DNA from: Fluviispira multicolorata | GTDB lineage: Bacteria; Bdellovibrionota_B; Oligoflexia; Silvanigrellales; Silvanigrellaceae | Reading direction: 5' to 3' | NCBI RefSeq assembly: GCF_009208585.1 | Contig: NZ_WFLN01000005.1 | Coordinates: 579,470 to 643,469 of the forward strand | Length of the DNA: 64,000 nt | Shown: positions 9,581-16,991 of the stretch, piece by piece | Numbering within the stretch: position 1 is the first letter of the stretch | Layout of the letters: each line of letters opens with the position of its first letter | Notes under the pieces: model-generated | Told to the model about the DNA's origin: nothing | Database searches by the model: none | The model's input: only the letters and a program-made list of their open reading frames with translations | Translations under genes and position numbers: made by a program

Positions 9581-11458
9581 GTGGATAAAAAGCATGCCAA
9601 AAGAACAATCTTAAGTAAATTATTGCAAGCTCTCGTTAGGGAATCGATCTTCAATAAAGAAAGCATTAAAATATGTAAAATTGATAATAGCATTGAAATT
9701 ACTCTTCAGGATGAAAGTAAACTCATCGCTCTGATTGATTCTTTTAACTCATTCGAAAGATTCGATCTCCTGAGTGATTTGCAGTATGTTTCGCAGCAAG
9801 GTGTGCAAAATATCAACCACCCACTTGAATTATTACAGCTTTTAAAAGACAATTCTTTTTTTGATCAATTTTGCAGTAAAGATAATTTCAATAATTTTTG
9901 TGAAGAAATAAACAATAGTTTGTCAAATTTAATTTTAGCTGAAATCTCTTATGAGCTCATTAAAAATGAGTATCAAAAATCTTCTCAAGAGAGCAATGTG
10001 AAATCATCATTGCAATGGATTCAATTGCAAAAAACACTGAACTGTCAATTTAGTCCTCTTTCATTTTATGAGCAATGTGTAATTCAAGGACATCCATTAC
10101 ACCCAAGCGCAAAAACAAAGATCGGCTTTGATATTGAAGAACTTATATCTTATTCACCTGAATGGAGAAATGTTGTTTCTTTAGAGTTAGTGGCAGTTAA
10201 AAAATCACATTGTAAACTGACATTGCTTGAAGGTTACTCTTTTTCAGATCTTTTATTTAAAGAGTACCCAATTTTCATTGAAAAGATAAAAATAGAACTG
10301 GAAAATAAGGGTGTTGATTTTATAAATTATGATTTTGTTCCTGTGCATCCATGGCAGCGTAAAAATTTAATTTTACATAAATTTAAAACCCAAATTGCAG
10401 ATTTAAAGATTATTCCTTTAAAGTCTGTAAATATTCCTTCGCTTTCTATGGTTTCATTTCGATCATTTGCCCCTGAACAAAGTATTGAGCATAAGCGTCA
10501 TCATATTAAAACCACTCTCAATCTATTATCACCGAGTGATTTTGGACTCCTTTCTTCAAAAGTAACAGAATATGCTCCACGTGTTTCAAAAATGCTTCAG
10601 TCTATTCAAAGAGACTTAAAAGGGTTTCAAACAGGTCAATTTAGAATTCACGCTGAGGTTTCTGGTGTCAGTTATATTGAATATTCAGATAAGTTTTCAA
10701 AAATAGAAAAAGAAGAACTAAGTCAAAATTTAAGTTGTCTTTTGCGCGAAAATCCTGAAGATAATTTAAAAGCAAATGAAGTGTGTTTACCGGCTGCCGC
10801 TTTGCTCGAAAAATCACCCATCAGCGGTAAAAGTATTATGGTAGAGTTCATTGAAGAATATTGTGAAAAATGTAATTATACACTCATCGAACAGGCTGCA
10901 AAATCTTTTTTTAAAAAATATATATCACTTTCAATTCCTTCTTTATTAACCTTATTAAGTCGCTACGGTTTGAGTTTATCGGCACATTTACAAAACTGCG
11001 TTCCCGTTTTTTCTCGGGGAGAGCCTGTGGCATTTTTTATTCGAGATTTTTCTCATATTCGTATATATAAAGAACGTTTAGAAAAACAAAATTTCACATT
11101 AAATTTAATCAGTGAAGATGCCCCAATATTTTGTAAAAATATATGTACATTACATAAAAATTTATTTTATTCTTTTTTCCAAAATAATATTGGTGAAATT
11201 ATTATTGATTTGTATAAAAATTATTCAATCTCTGAAAAAGAATTGTGGAATGAGGTAAAACAAGTGTGTCAAGAAACTTTTGCAACACTTAAAATAGATC
11301 CTCTTATTCAATTACAAGCGCTTGAAGATGAAGAGGATCTATTTAAAGAGACAATACAAATGAAGGCTATGACTAAAATGCGTTTAAATGGCGGAAGAAG
11401 TGATTATTTATTTGTTGGGATCAAAAATCCTATGAGTGATCTTGAATTATTTGAATAA
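9581..11458 (+). CDS. IucA/IucC-family NIS siderophore synthetase
   Basis: NIS synthetases adenylate a carboxylate (often citrate) and join it to an amine or alcohol to build siderophores. Family motifs are in order: GHPLHPSAKTKIGF (near residue 170), PVHPWQ (near 252), SFRSFAP, then HHIKTTLNLLSPSDFGL, ending with the FhuF-like IucA/IucC C-terminal region around FSRGEPVAFFIRDFSHIRIY. Length about 625 aa is normal. ATG 9569 has no site at proper spacing, while GTG 9581 has GAGG six bases before it, so I choose the GTG. No hydroxylase, acetyltransferase, exporter or TonB receptor gene adjoins it. Its 3' end overlaps the convergent hydrolase gene by 29 bases. The product cannot be deduced. Confidence 0.9.
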   Translation: MDKKHAKRTILSKLLQALVRESIFNKESIKICKIDNSIEITLQDESKLIALIDSFNSFERFDLLSDLQYVSQQGVQNINHPLELLQLLKDNSFFDQFCSKDNFNNFCEEINNSLSNLILAEISYELIKNEYQKSSQESNVKSSLQWIQLQKTLNCQFSPLSFYEQCVIQGHPLHPSAKTKIGFDIEELISYSPEWRNVVSLELVAVKKSHCKLTLLEGYSFSDLLFKEYPIFIEKIKIELENKGVDFINYDFVPVHPWQRKNLILHKFKTQIADLKIIPLKSVNIPSLSMVSFRSFAPEQSIEHKRHHIKTTLNLLSPSDFGLLSSKVTEYAPRVSKMLQSIQRDLKGFQTGQFRIHAEVSGVSYIEYSDKFSKIEKEELSQNLSCLLRENPEDNLKANEVCLPAAALLEKSPISGKSIMVEFIEEYCEKCNYTLIEQAAKSFFKKYISLSIPSLLTLLSRYGLSLSAHLQNCVPVFSRGEPVAFFIRDFSHIRIYKERLEKQNFTLNLISEDAPIFCKNICTLHKNLFYSFFQNNIGEIIIDLYKNYSISEKELWNEVKQVCQETFATLKIDPLIQLQALEDEEDLFKETIQMKAMTKMRLNGGRSDYLFVGIKNPMSDLELFE

Positions 11459-12332
11459 GGAGATCTGGCATTTCAATAGGAAACATATGTTTTCCTTCTG
11501 GAATAAGAATCCATTTTAGATTTGGAAAAAATAGTTTAACCCATTTTTCTGCATTTGGATAGCATGTGTCACTCAGTTCACCTACAAAGAAAAGGGGGCG
11601 TATTTTTTTTCGGGTTTGAAATGGTATTTTTAGAAAAGCGATGGTTGCCAAAGCTGGATATTCTTCAAACATCATTGCCTCCCACTTTGGATCGTGACTG
11701 AGGTGTATTTCATTTTCCTGTTCTAAAAAACTCCCCTTAATATAGTCCCTAATTGATTCATCGCTCCATTTTTGCATAAAAGAACTTTTTTTGTATTCAG
11801 TTAAAGCTATTTCTTCAGAAGGAAATTTGATTTTTCTTTTTTTTACTCTTTTCCCCATAGGACTCAAATGTTTCATTTTTAAAAAGCTAATGAAACTCCA
11901 TTTCCAAAGAATTTTTGGGGGAAGAATTGCGGGATCTAAAAGAATTAAATCATCAATTTTCAGTCTATTGGCTGACAGAAGTGCTAACCAAGCCCCCAAG
12001 CTATGCCCCCCTAACAACCAAGAAATATTTTTGTTTTTTTGCTCTTTTACTTTTTGAAAGACTGCAATATGGTCTTGGATTAAAAGATCCCAAGTCCAGT
12101 CAGAGGAATTGTCTTTTATTAATTTAGCTTTTGCCTTTGTTTTTCCAAACCCACGCATGTCATATGTGACAATAAGCCAATTGAATTGAAGGGCCATCTT
12201 TTCAAAAAGAGCTCGATATGTTTGGGCTGGCACGCCATTTGCATGGGCGAAAAAGAGAGCTTTTTCTATTTTTTCATTTTGAGTTGGACTGTATTCATAG
12301 ATTTCAAAACCATCATAATTGTATTGGAGCAT
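11430..12332 (-). CDS. Alpha/beta hydrolase
   Basis: A 300-residue alpha/beta-hydrolase-fold protein. FFAHANGVPAQTYRALF holds the oxyanion-hole region, DMRGFGKT follows strand 4, and GGHSLGAW is the nucleophile elbow with Ser as probable catalytic residue; LLDPAI and GKHMFPIE near the end fit the acid and the catalytic His. There is no signal peptide, so it is probably cytoplasmic. Substrate unknown. The frame extends to TTG 12344, but ATG 12332 has GAGGG six bases upstream. It converges on the NIS synthetase, overlapping by 29 bases, and is divergent from phrB. Confidence 0.85.
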   Translation of the reverse strand: MLQYNYDGFEIYEYSPTQNEKIEKALFFAHANGVPAQTYRALFEKMALQFNWLIVTYDMRGFGKTKAKAKLIKDNSSDWTWDLLIQDHIAVFQKVKEQKNKNISWLLGGHSLGAWLALLSANRLKIDDLILLDPAILPPKILWKWSFISFLKMKHLSPMGKRVKKRKIKFPSEEIALTEYKKSSFMQKWSDESIRDYIKGSFLEQENEIHLSHDPKWEAMMFEEYPALATIAFLKIPFQTRKKIRPLFFVGELSDTCYPNAEKWVKLFFPNLKWILIPEGKHMFPIEMPDLLIQIIQDHS

Positions 12333-12417
12333 ATAAACCCTCAAAAATAAATACTGAACAAAAATATTAACATATTCTTTTTTTTTGAGCGAGACTTTTT
12401 TTTTAATTAAAATCAGA

Positions 12418-12434
12418 CAAACTCATTGAGTTTG
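12418..12434. promoter_or_regulatory. 17-bp palindrome between divergent hydrolase and photolyase genes
   Basis: CAAACTCATTGAGTTTG is a perfect inverted repeat (8-1-8) in the short divergent intergenic region. Position suggests an operator serving one or both genes; the binding protein is unknown. Confidence 0.45.
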
Positions 12435-12489
12435 ATATTAACATTTCAATTTGATTTGCAAATTAATGTCATATACACAGAGGTATAAA

Positions 12490-13896
12490 TTGAAGTATAA
12501 GAAAACGATTGTATGGTTGAGAAGAGATTTAAGAGTGCAAGATAATGTAGCTTTGAGCAAAGCCTGTGAACTTTCTGAATGCGTAATTCCTATTTTTATT
12601 TTTGATACAAATATTTTAAATCAATTGAAAAATAATGAAGATCGCAGAGTGAGTTTTATTTTTCAAACTCTAAAGAAATTAGAAGCAGAGCTTAAAGAGT
12701 CTAAGAAAGGATTGCTTATACTTTATGGCGATCCAATGCTTGAAGTTCCAAAAATTGTAAAAAAATTAAATATTGAAGCTGTTTTTTGTAATAAAGATTA
12801 TGAGGGTTACGCTAAAAAAAGAGATTCTTATATATGTAATGAATTGAATGGGAGTGGGATTTCCTTTTACTCCTTAAAAGATCAAGTCATATTTGAAGAA
12901 AATGAAATTTTAAATTTACAAGACAAACCTTACAAAGTTTTTACACCATATAAAAATATGTGGCTCAAAAAACTTAAAGAAGTGAATCTTAAACAGCATA
13001 TTTTCAACAAAGATAAATTAATTGATTTAAATAATATTAAAGAAATTAAAATAGATTATTCTTTGCAAGATATTGGATTTAAAAGTTCTCAAATACATCT
13101 TTTACCAGGCCGTGAGGGTGCTTTAGAAAAGCTAAAAATATTTGCAAAAAAAATTGACAGATATCATTTAAATCGTGATCTCTTTGATGAAGATGGAACT
13201 TCACAACTTTCTGTGCATTTAAGGTTTGGCACAATATCTATTAGAGAACTTTTTTGCTTTGCGGATAAACACAATTCTCAGGGTGCTGTCATATGGAAAA
13301 ATGAACTCATATGGCGTGAGTTTTATAAAATGATTCTTTGCCAATTTCCAAATGTAGAAAATTCAAGTTTTAAAAGAGAATATGAAAATATAAAATGGGA
13401 AAATAATTCTGAATTTTATGAAAAATGGTGTGTGGGTATGACGGGTTATCCAATTATTGATGCAGCAATGAGGCATTTTAATAAAACAGGCTGGATGCAC
13501 AATCGTTTAAGAATGGTTGTGGCCTCTTTTTTATGTAAAGATCTTCTTATTGATTATAAAAAAGGAGAAAAATATTTTGCAGAAAATTTATTAGACTATG
13601 ATCTCTCTGCAAATAATGGGGGTTGGCAATGGAGTGCTTCAACAGGTTGTGATGCTCAACCCTATTTTAGAATTTTTAATCCTGAAGCTCAATCAAAAAA
13701 GTTTGATCCAAATGGAAATTATATAAGACAATTTTGTCCTGAATTAAAGTTATTTGACGAGAAAAGTATTCATGCTCCCAGCAGTGCCAATCATAAAGTT
13801 TTAAACTCAGCTAAATGCAGGCTTGGGGTTGATTACCCAAACCCCATTATTCAACATGATGTGCAAAGATTAAAAGCTATTAAGCTTTTTAAATGA
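12490..13896 (+). CDS. phrB: Deoxyribodipyrimidine photolyase (cryptochrome/photolyase family)
   Basis: Light-dependent repair of UV-induced cyclobutane pyrimidine dimers with FAD. The N-terminal antenna domain starts TIVWLRRDLRVQDN, and the FAD domain has GREGALEKL, TSQLSVHLRFG, WREFYKMI, the WMHNRLRMVVASFL segment, and DYDLSANNGGWQWSAS followed by PYFRIFNP. These match class I CPD photolyases. About 469 aa from the chosen start. Upstream in-frame starts exist (ATG 12466), but only TTG 12490 has a strong AGAGG six bases before it, and it gives the usual short N-terminus. The 3' end overlaps the convergent PAS gene by 27 bases. Confidence 0.94.
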   Translation: MKYKKTIVWLRRDLRVQDNVALSKACELSECVIPIFIFDTNILNQLKNNEDRRVSFIFQTLKKLEAELKESKKGLLILYGDPMLEVPKIVKKLNIEAVFCNKDYEGYAKKRDSYICNELNGSGISFYSLKDQVIFEENEILNLQDKPYKVFTPYKNMWLKKLKEVNLKQHIFNKDKLIDLNNIKEIKIDYSLQDIGFKSSQIHLLPGREGALEKLKIFAKKIDRYHLNRDLFDEDGTSQLSVHLRFGTISIRELFCFADKHNSQGAVIWKNELIWREFYKMILCQFPNVENSSFKREYENIKWENNSEFYEKWCVGMTGYPIIDAAMRHFNKTGWMHNRLRMVVASFLCKDLLIDYKKGEKYFAENLLDYDLSANNGGWQWSASTGCDAQPYFRIFNPEAQSKKFDPNGNYIRQFCPELKLFDEKSIHAPSSANHKVLNSAKCRLGVDYPNPIIQHDVQRLKAIKLFK

Positions 13897-14268
13897 GCTA
13901 ATTATAACTAATTCTTCGAGTAAAGGAATGTGCACAGAAGTTGAGGTTCCTTCGACCCAAAAAACATTCCTTGACTTATGGATAATTCTAAATGATATTT
14001 TTGTAATGGATCCTAAGTTATTAATAAGATTGTAATGAGCATTTGAAATGAATTCATTTTCTTCAATTAAAGTAAAATTATAAGCTGACTTTCCTAATAA
14101 CTCTTTAGAATTGTATCCAATGAGATTGATAAATGATTGCGGAGTATAAATGATTTCTCCAATAATATTAAGAATAATAAAAGGGAAGTTCTGATGAAAT
14201 TGATTCTTTTGAAACATATCTGTTTCAATTTGAATTAAAGATTTTATTTTTATATCTAAATGGTTCAT
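13870..14268 (-). CDS. Stand-alone PAS domain protein (first of a pair)
   Basis: The 132-residue product is essentially one PAS fold: FIILNIIGEIIYTPQSF, then LIGYNSKELLGKSAYNFTL, then a beta-sheet end (ISFRIIHKSRNVFWVEGTS). There is no kinase, GGDEF, EAL or HTH output domain. PAS modules sense ligands, redox or light and mediate protein contacts. It overlaps the 3' end of the photolyase gene and lies downstream of a second small PAS gene on the same strand (107 bases between them), so the two may be co-transcribed. The partner output protein is not in sight. Confidence 0.75.
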   Translation of the reverse strand: MNHLDIKIKSLIQIETDMFQKNQFHQNFPFIILNIIGEIIYTPQSFINLIGYNSKELLGKSAYNFTLIEENEFISNAHYNLINNLGSITKISFRIIHKSRNVFWVEGTSTSVHIPLLEELVIISSFKKLNSF

Positions 14269-14375
14269 TTGTAAAATCCCAAAAAAAATATCTATCAGTT
14301 ATAAATATATGTCTTGATATATAAGTCAATATAATTTTGGTAATTTTTATAAAATTTCTATTTAGTTTTGCAAAA

Positions 14376-14759
14376 TTAGTTACATTTTTGAGAGATAATA
14401 ATGATAAATGTCTCTTCTAAAGATTCTATATATATTCCTTTTGCATAGGCTTTTATAGCAATAATTTTCCCAGATTTTGTTTTTATCTGCGCTTTAATTT
14501 TATGAATTTTTTCAACGTTATAAATCATACTGAGTACCTCTTCACTGAGATATTCAATTTCGTCTGGCACTAAATATTCATGAACAAGCTTTTTCGTAAA
14601 CTCATCTCTTGCATATCCATAAAACTCATCACAGTTCTGGCTGACGTAAACGATTTCTCCAAATGTATTATAACATGAAATAAAAAAAGATTGCGATTTA
14701 AGCAATTTTTCGGAAGTTATATTATTTAAAAAATTATTAATATAACGACTAAGTAACAT
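14376..14759 (-). CDS. Stand-alone PAS domain protein (second of a pair)
   Basis: A 127-residue single PAS domain: FISCYNTFGEIVYVSQNC, FYGYARDEFTKKLVHEYLV, then KIKAQIKTKSGKIIAIKAYAKG. It shares the PAS core pattern G-E-I-x-Y, GY and D/NEF with its neighbour but is clearly diverged from it, so the pair may come from an old duplication. No output domain. A 12-bp AT-only inverted repeat lies 25-53 bases before its start and could be an operator. Function unknown beyond probable sensing or scaffold roles. Confidence 0.72.
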   Translation of the reverse strand: MLLSRYINNFLNNITSEKLLKSQSFFISCYNTFGEIVYVSQNCDEFYGYARDEFTKKLVHEYLVPDEIEYLSEEVLSMIYNVEKIHKIKAQIKTKSGKIIAIKAYAKGIYIESLEETFIIIISQKCN

Positions 14760-14783
14760 TTGTTATCTTTCTTTATAATTAAA

Positions 14784-14812
14784 ATTATATAATAATTATG
14801 TTATTATATAAT
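14784..14812. repeat. AT-only perfect inverted repeat upstream of PAS gene
   Basis: Arms ATTATATAATAA (14784-14795) and TTATTATATAAT (14801-14812) flank a 5-base loop. It lies in the 284-base gap before the FtsB-like gene, in the probable promoter region of the PAS pair. The rest of that gap shows nothing recognisable. Confidence 0.4.
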
Positions 14813-15043
14813 GGTTTTAATAATTTTATAGTGCTTTGCTATTTTGCTATAAACATGAATTTATTATTAAAAATAAAAACAATGAATGTTTTATAGATAT
14901 TTTTATATGAAAAAGTCAACCCATTTGAAACAATGCATTTGAAGTTTAAAGTATGACATTATTTATTTTTGAAAATGAAAAAGGCATAGTCATAAATAAA
15001 GGTAGAAAAATTATAAGCACCTAAGAAAAAATAAATCTGTCTT

Positions 15044-15424
15044 TTAATGATTAGCTTCAGCTGAAAGAATAGGAGATGTTTTGTTATTAGCACCGAATGA
15101 AAATGAATTTTTTGTATTGAATTGAAATATAAATTCATCTTGTTCAACGTAACCAAAATTTTGTTTTAAATAGCGTTCTTGTCTACTGGGAGAATTTTTA
15201 AGGCGAAAAATCGTTTGCTCGAGCTCCTGATTTTGAATTTCAATTTCCATATTTGTTTGAGCTAAAATGTTTCGTTCACTAATCAGTTCCATAAAATTTG
15301 AAATTCCAGCTTTTCCAATTGCAATTGATCCAATAATAAGCCAAAGAACGATTACCACAACCCAACGGGCGAGCGATTGAAATCGTTTTGAAAAAACTGC
15401 AGTGTTTGAAATCTCTGACGACAT
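15044..15424 (-). CDS. Septum formation initiator family protein (FtsB/DivIC-like)
   Basis: A 126-residue bitopic protein: short cytoplasmic N-terminus, one membrane segment (about residues 20-40), then a coiled coil ERNILAQTNMEIEIQNQELEQ split here into heptads (about 50-75), then the family's RQERYLKQNFGYVEQDEFIF segment. This matches FtsB/DivIC, which link FtsL and FtsQ in the divisome. Slightly longer than E. coli FtsB at the C-terminus. It is followed, in the upstream direction, by the separate epmA-lon-recQ unit; the 124-base gap suggests its own promoter. Confidence 0.8.
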   Translation of the reverse strand: MSSEISNTAVFSKRFQSLARWVVVIVLWLIIGSIAIGKAGISNFMELISERNILAQTNMEIEIQNQELEQTIFRLKNSPSRQERYLKQNFGYVEQDEFIFQFNTKNSFSFGANNKTSPILSAEANH

Positions 15425-15548
15425 TACTTATCCAAAATAAAAGTAAAATAAAGTGCTCAACACTCATTCAAACTATCTTAGCACGGAGAAAAAGTTTTGT
15501 TGAGTTTCTTTTTTAATTCTGAAGAAATTTTGTCGTGGGAAGTTTGGC

Positions 15549-16991
15549 TTATTCTTTGGCAACCGTTTCTGCAATAAATTGGCTTAAGAAGGGGATGGGA
15601 TAAAGAGTTGAAATATCTTTTAATCCAAGTAAAAGAGCAATCACTCTGTCAATCCCCAAAGCATTTCCTGCACAGGGAGGCAGGCCAAATTGCATGGTAT
15701 TTTCAAAAATGGGATCTCTTTTAAGAGATTTTCTGAATTGAGTTGTCTTTTGAAAGCGATTTAATAAATTTTCTGCATCTACAAGTTCTAAATATGCGTT
15801 ACAAATTTCAACCCCAAATAAAAAGGCTTCACACCTTTCCGCAAAAGGTTTTGTGCTATTGCTTTGCTGATTTTTATTTTTTACAAATATAACTTCTTGT
15901 GCCGCTAAAGCTCCCATTTGAATAGGATAATGAGTAACGAAACAAGCAGTTTGTTCTTTTAAAAAAGGTTCTATTTTTTCCATAAAGAGTTTATAAAATA
16001 AAGAATCCCAATCGTCTGTTTCTATGATGGATGGACTTAATTGTTTTGCTTTTGCATAAAATATATCTCTGTCTTGGACTTCTTCTAAATCAATATGAAT
16101 AAGTTTTTTAAAGAGATCATCCACTCTATATTGTGGCCACTGTTTAGGCAGCTCTTCACTGCTTCCTAAAAAGTAAGCTAAAGTTTGCACAAGTGTTTGA
16201 GTGTCATGCATTATTTGTTGTAAAGTTGCTCCTGAACGATACCATTCAAGCATAATAAATTCAGGTTCATGATGATGAGATAACTCACCCTTGTTACGAT
16301 ATGCTCGTGAGAGTTGAAATATTTTATCGGTCCCTTCAGACATAATTTTTTTTAAAGCAAATTCAGGGCTTGTTGGCAGTTCGAGTTGCCATTTTTGATC
16401 GCGGTGATCTATATATTCGCTTGCAAAGGTATTTAAATAGACCTCAACCCCCCCACTTGGAACGAGTGTAGGCGTTTCGATATTTAGAAATCCTCGATTA
16501 TTAAAAAAAGTTTTAGTTCTTTCTAAACAACGATTTCGTTGTTTAATATACTTAATTCTTTCTGAAGAAGGTGAGGGATAAAAGTGAGTGTTACTGAGTC
16601 TTTCTTCAGTAATAATCTGTTGGGGAAACAAAAAAGATTTTGTGGGTAGGGGGGAGGGAATAACTGCATTTTTCCAATCCTCAAGGCATGGAATTTTTTT
16701 TACTATTTCATTTATTTCAATTAAGTAACAATTATCTTCATAACTGTTTTTATTTTTTGTGTTACTAAAAATAATTTCACAGTTGAATGAAAGAATATCT
16801 CCAGACTTTAAATTTTCTATGGCTATGTTTTTATGTAATAAAACAGGCCATATAGAACCTGAGGAATCACAAAGACCCATGTGCGAATTTATAAAAAACA
16901 CTCTTCCTATTGATTGCCTTTTTGTGACTGAATGAACTTTACGAAGTTCAAATAAGTTTTGTAAAAGAAGAGTGTTTTTTTTGAAATTCAT
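15549..16991 (-). CDS. epmA: EpmA-like class II lysyl-tRNA synthetase paralogue with N-terminal extension
   Basis: The catalytic part (from about residue 140) is a class II aminoacyl-tRNA synthetase fold like EpmA (GenX/PoxA), which attaches beta-lysine to elongation factor P: TKTFFNNRGFLNIETPTL, PTSPEFALKKIM, FQLSRAYRNKGELSHHHEPE, then FGVEICNAYLELVDAENL and the motif 3 GNALGIDRVIALLLG. EpmA is normally about 325 aa without an anticodon domain; this 480-aa protein carries about 130 extra N-terminal residues that look like an OB-like beta domain. It overlaps the lon-like gene by four bases. Neither efp nor epmB lies in the window. A housekeeping LysS is less likely given the EpmA-type CNAYLEL segment. 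Confidence 0.82.
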   Translation of the reverse strand: MNFKKNTLLLQNLFELRKVHSVTKRQSIGRVFFINSHMGLCDSSGSIWPVLLHKNIAIENLKSGDILSFNCEIIFSNTKNKNSYEDNCYLIEINEIVKKIPCLEDWKNAVIPSPLPTKSFLFPQQIITEERLSNTHFYPSPSSERIKYIKQRNRCLERTKTFFNNRGFLNIETPTLVPSGGVEVYLNTFASEYIDHRDQKWQLELPTSPEFALKKIMSEGTDKIFQLSRAYRNKGELSHHHEPEFIMLEWYRSGATLQQIMHDTQTLVQTLAYFLGSSEELPKQWPQYRVDDLFKKLIHIDLEEVQDRDIFYAKAKQLSPSIIETDDWDSLFYKLFMEKIEPFLKEQTACFVTHYPIQMGALAAQEVIFVKNKNQQSNSTKPFAERCEAFLFGVEICNAYLELVDAENLLNRFQKTTQFRKSLKRDPIFENTMQFGLPPCAGNALGIDRVIALLLGLKDISTLYPIPFLSQFIAETVAKE

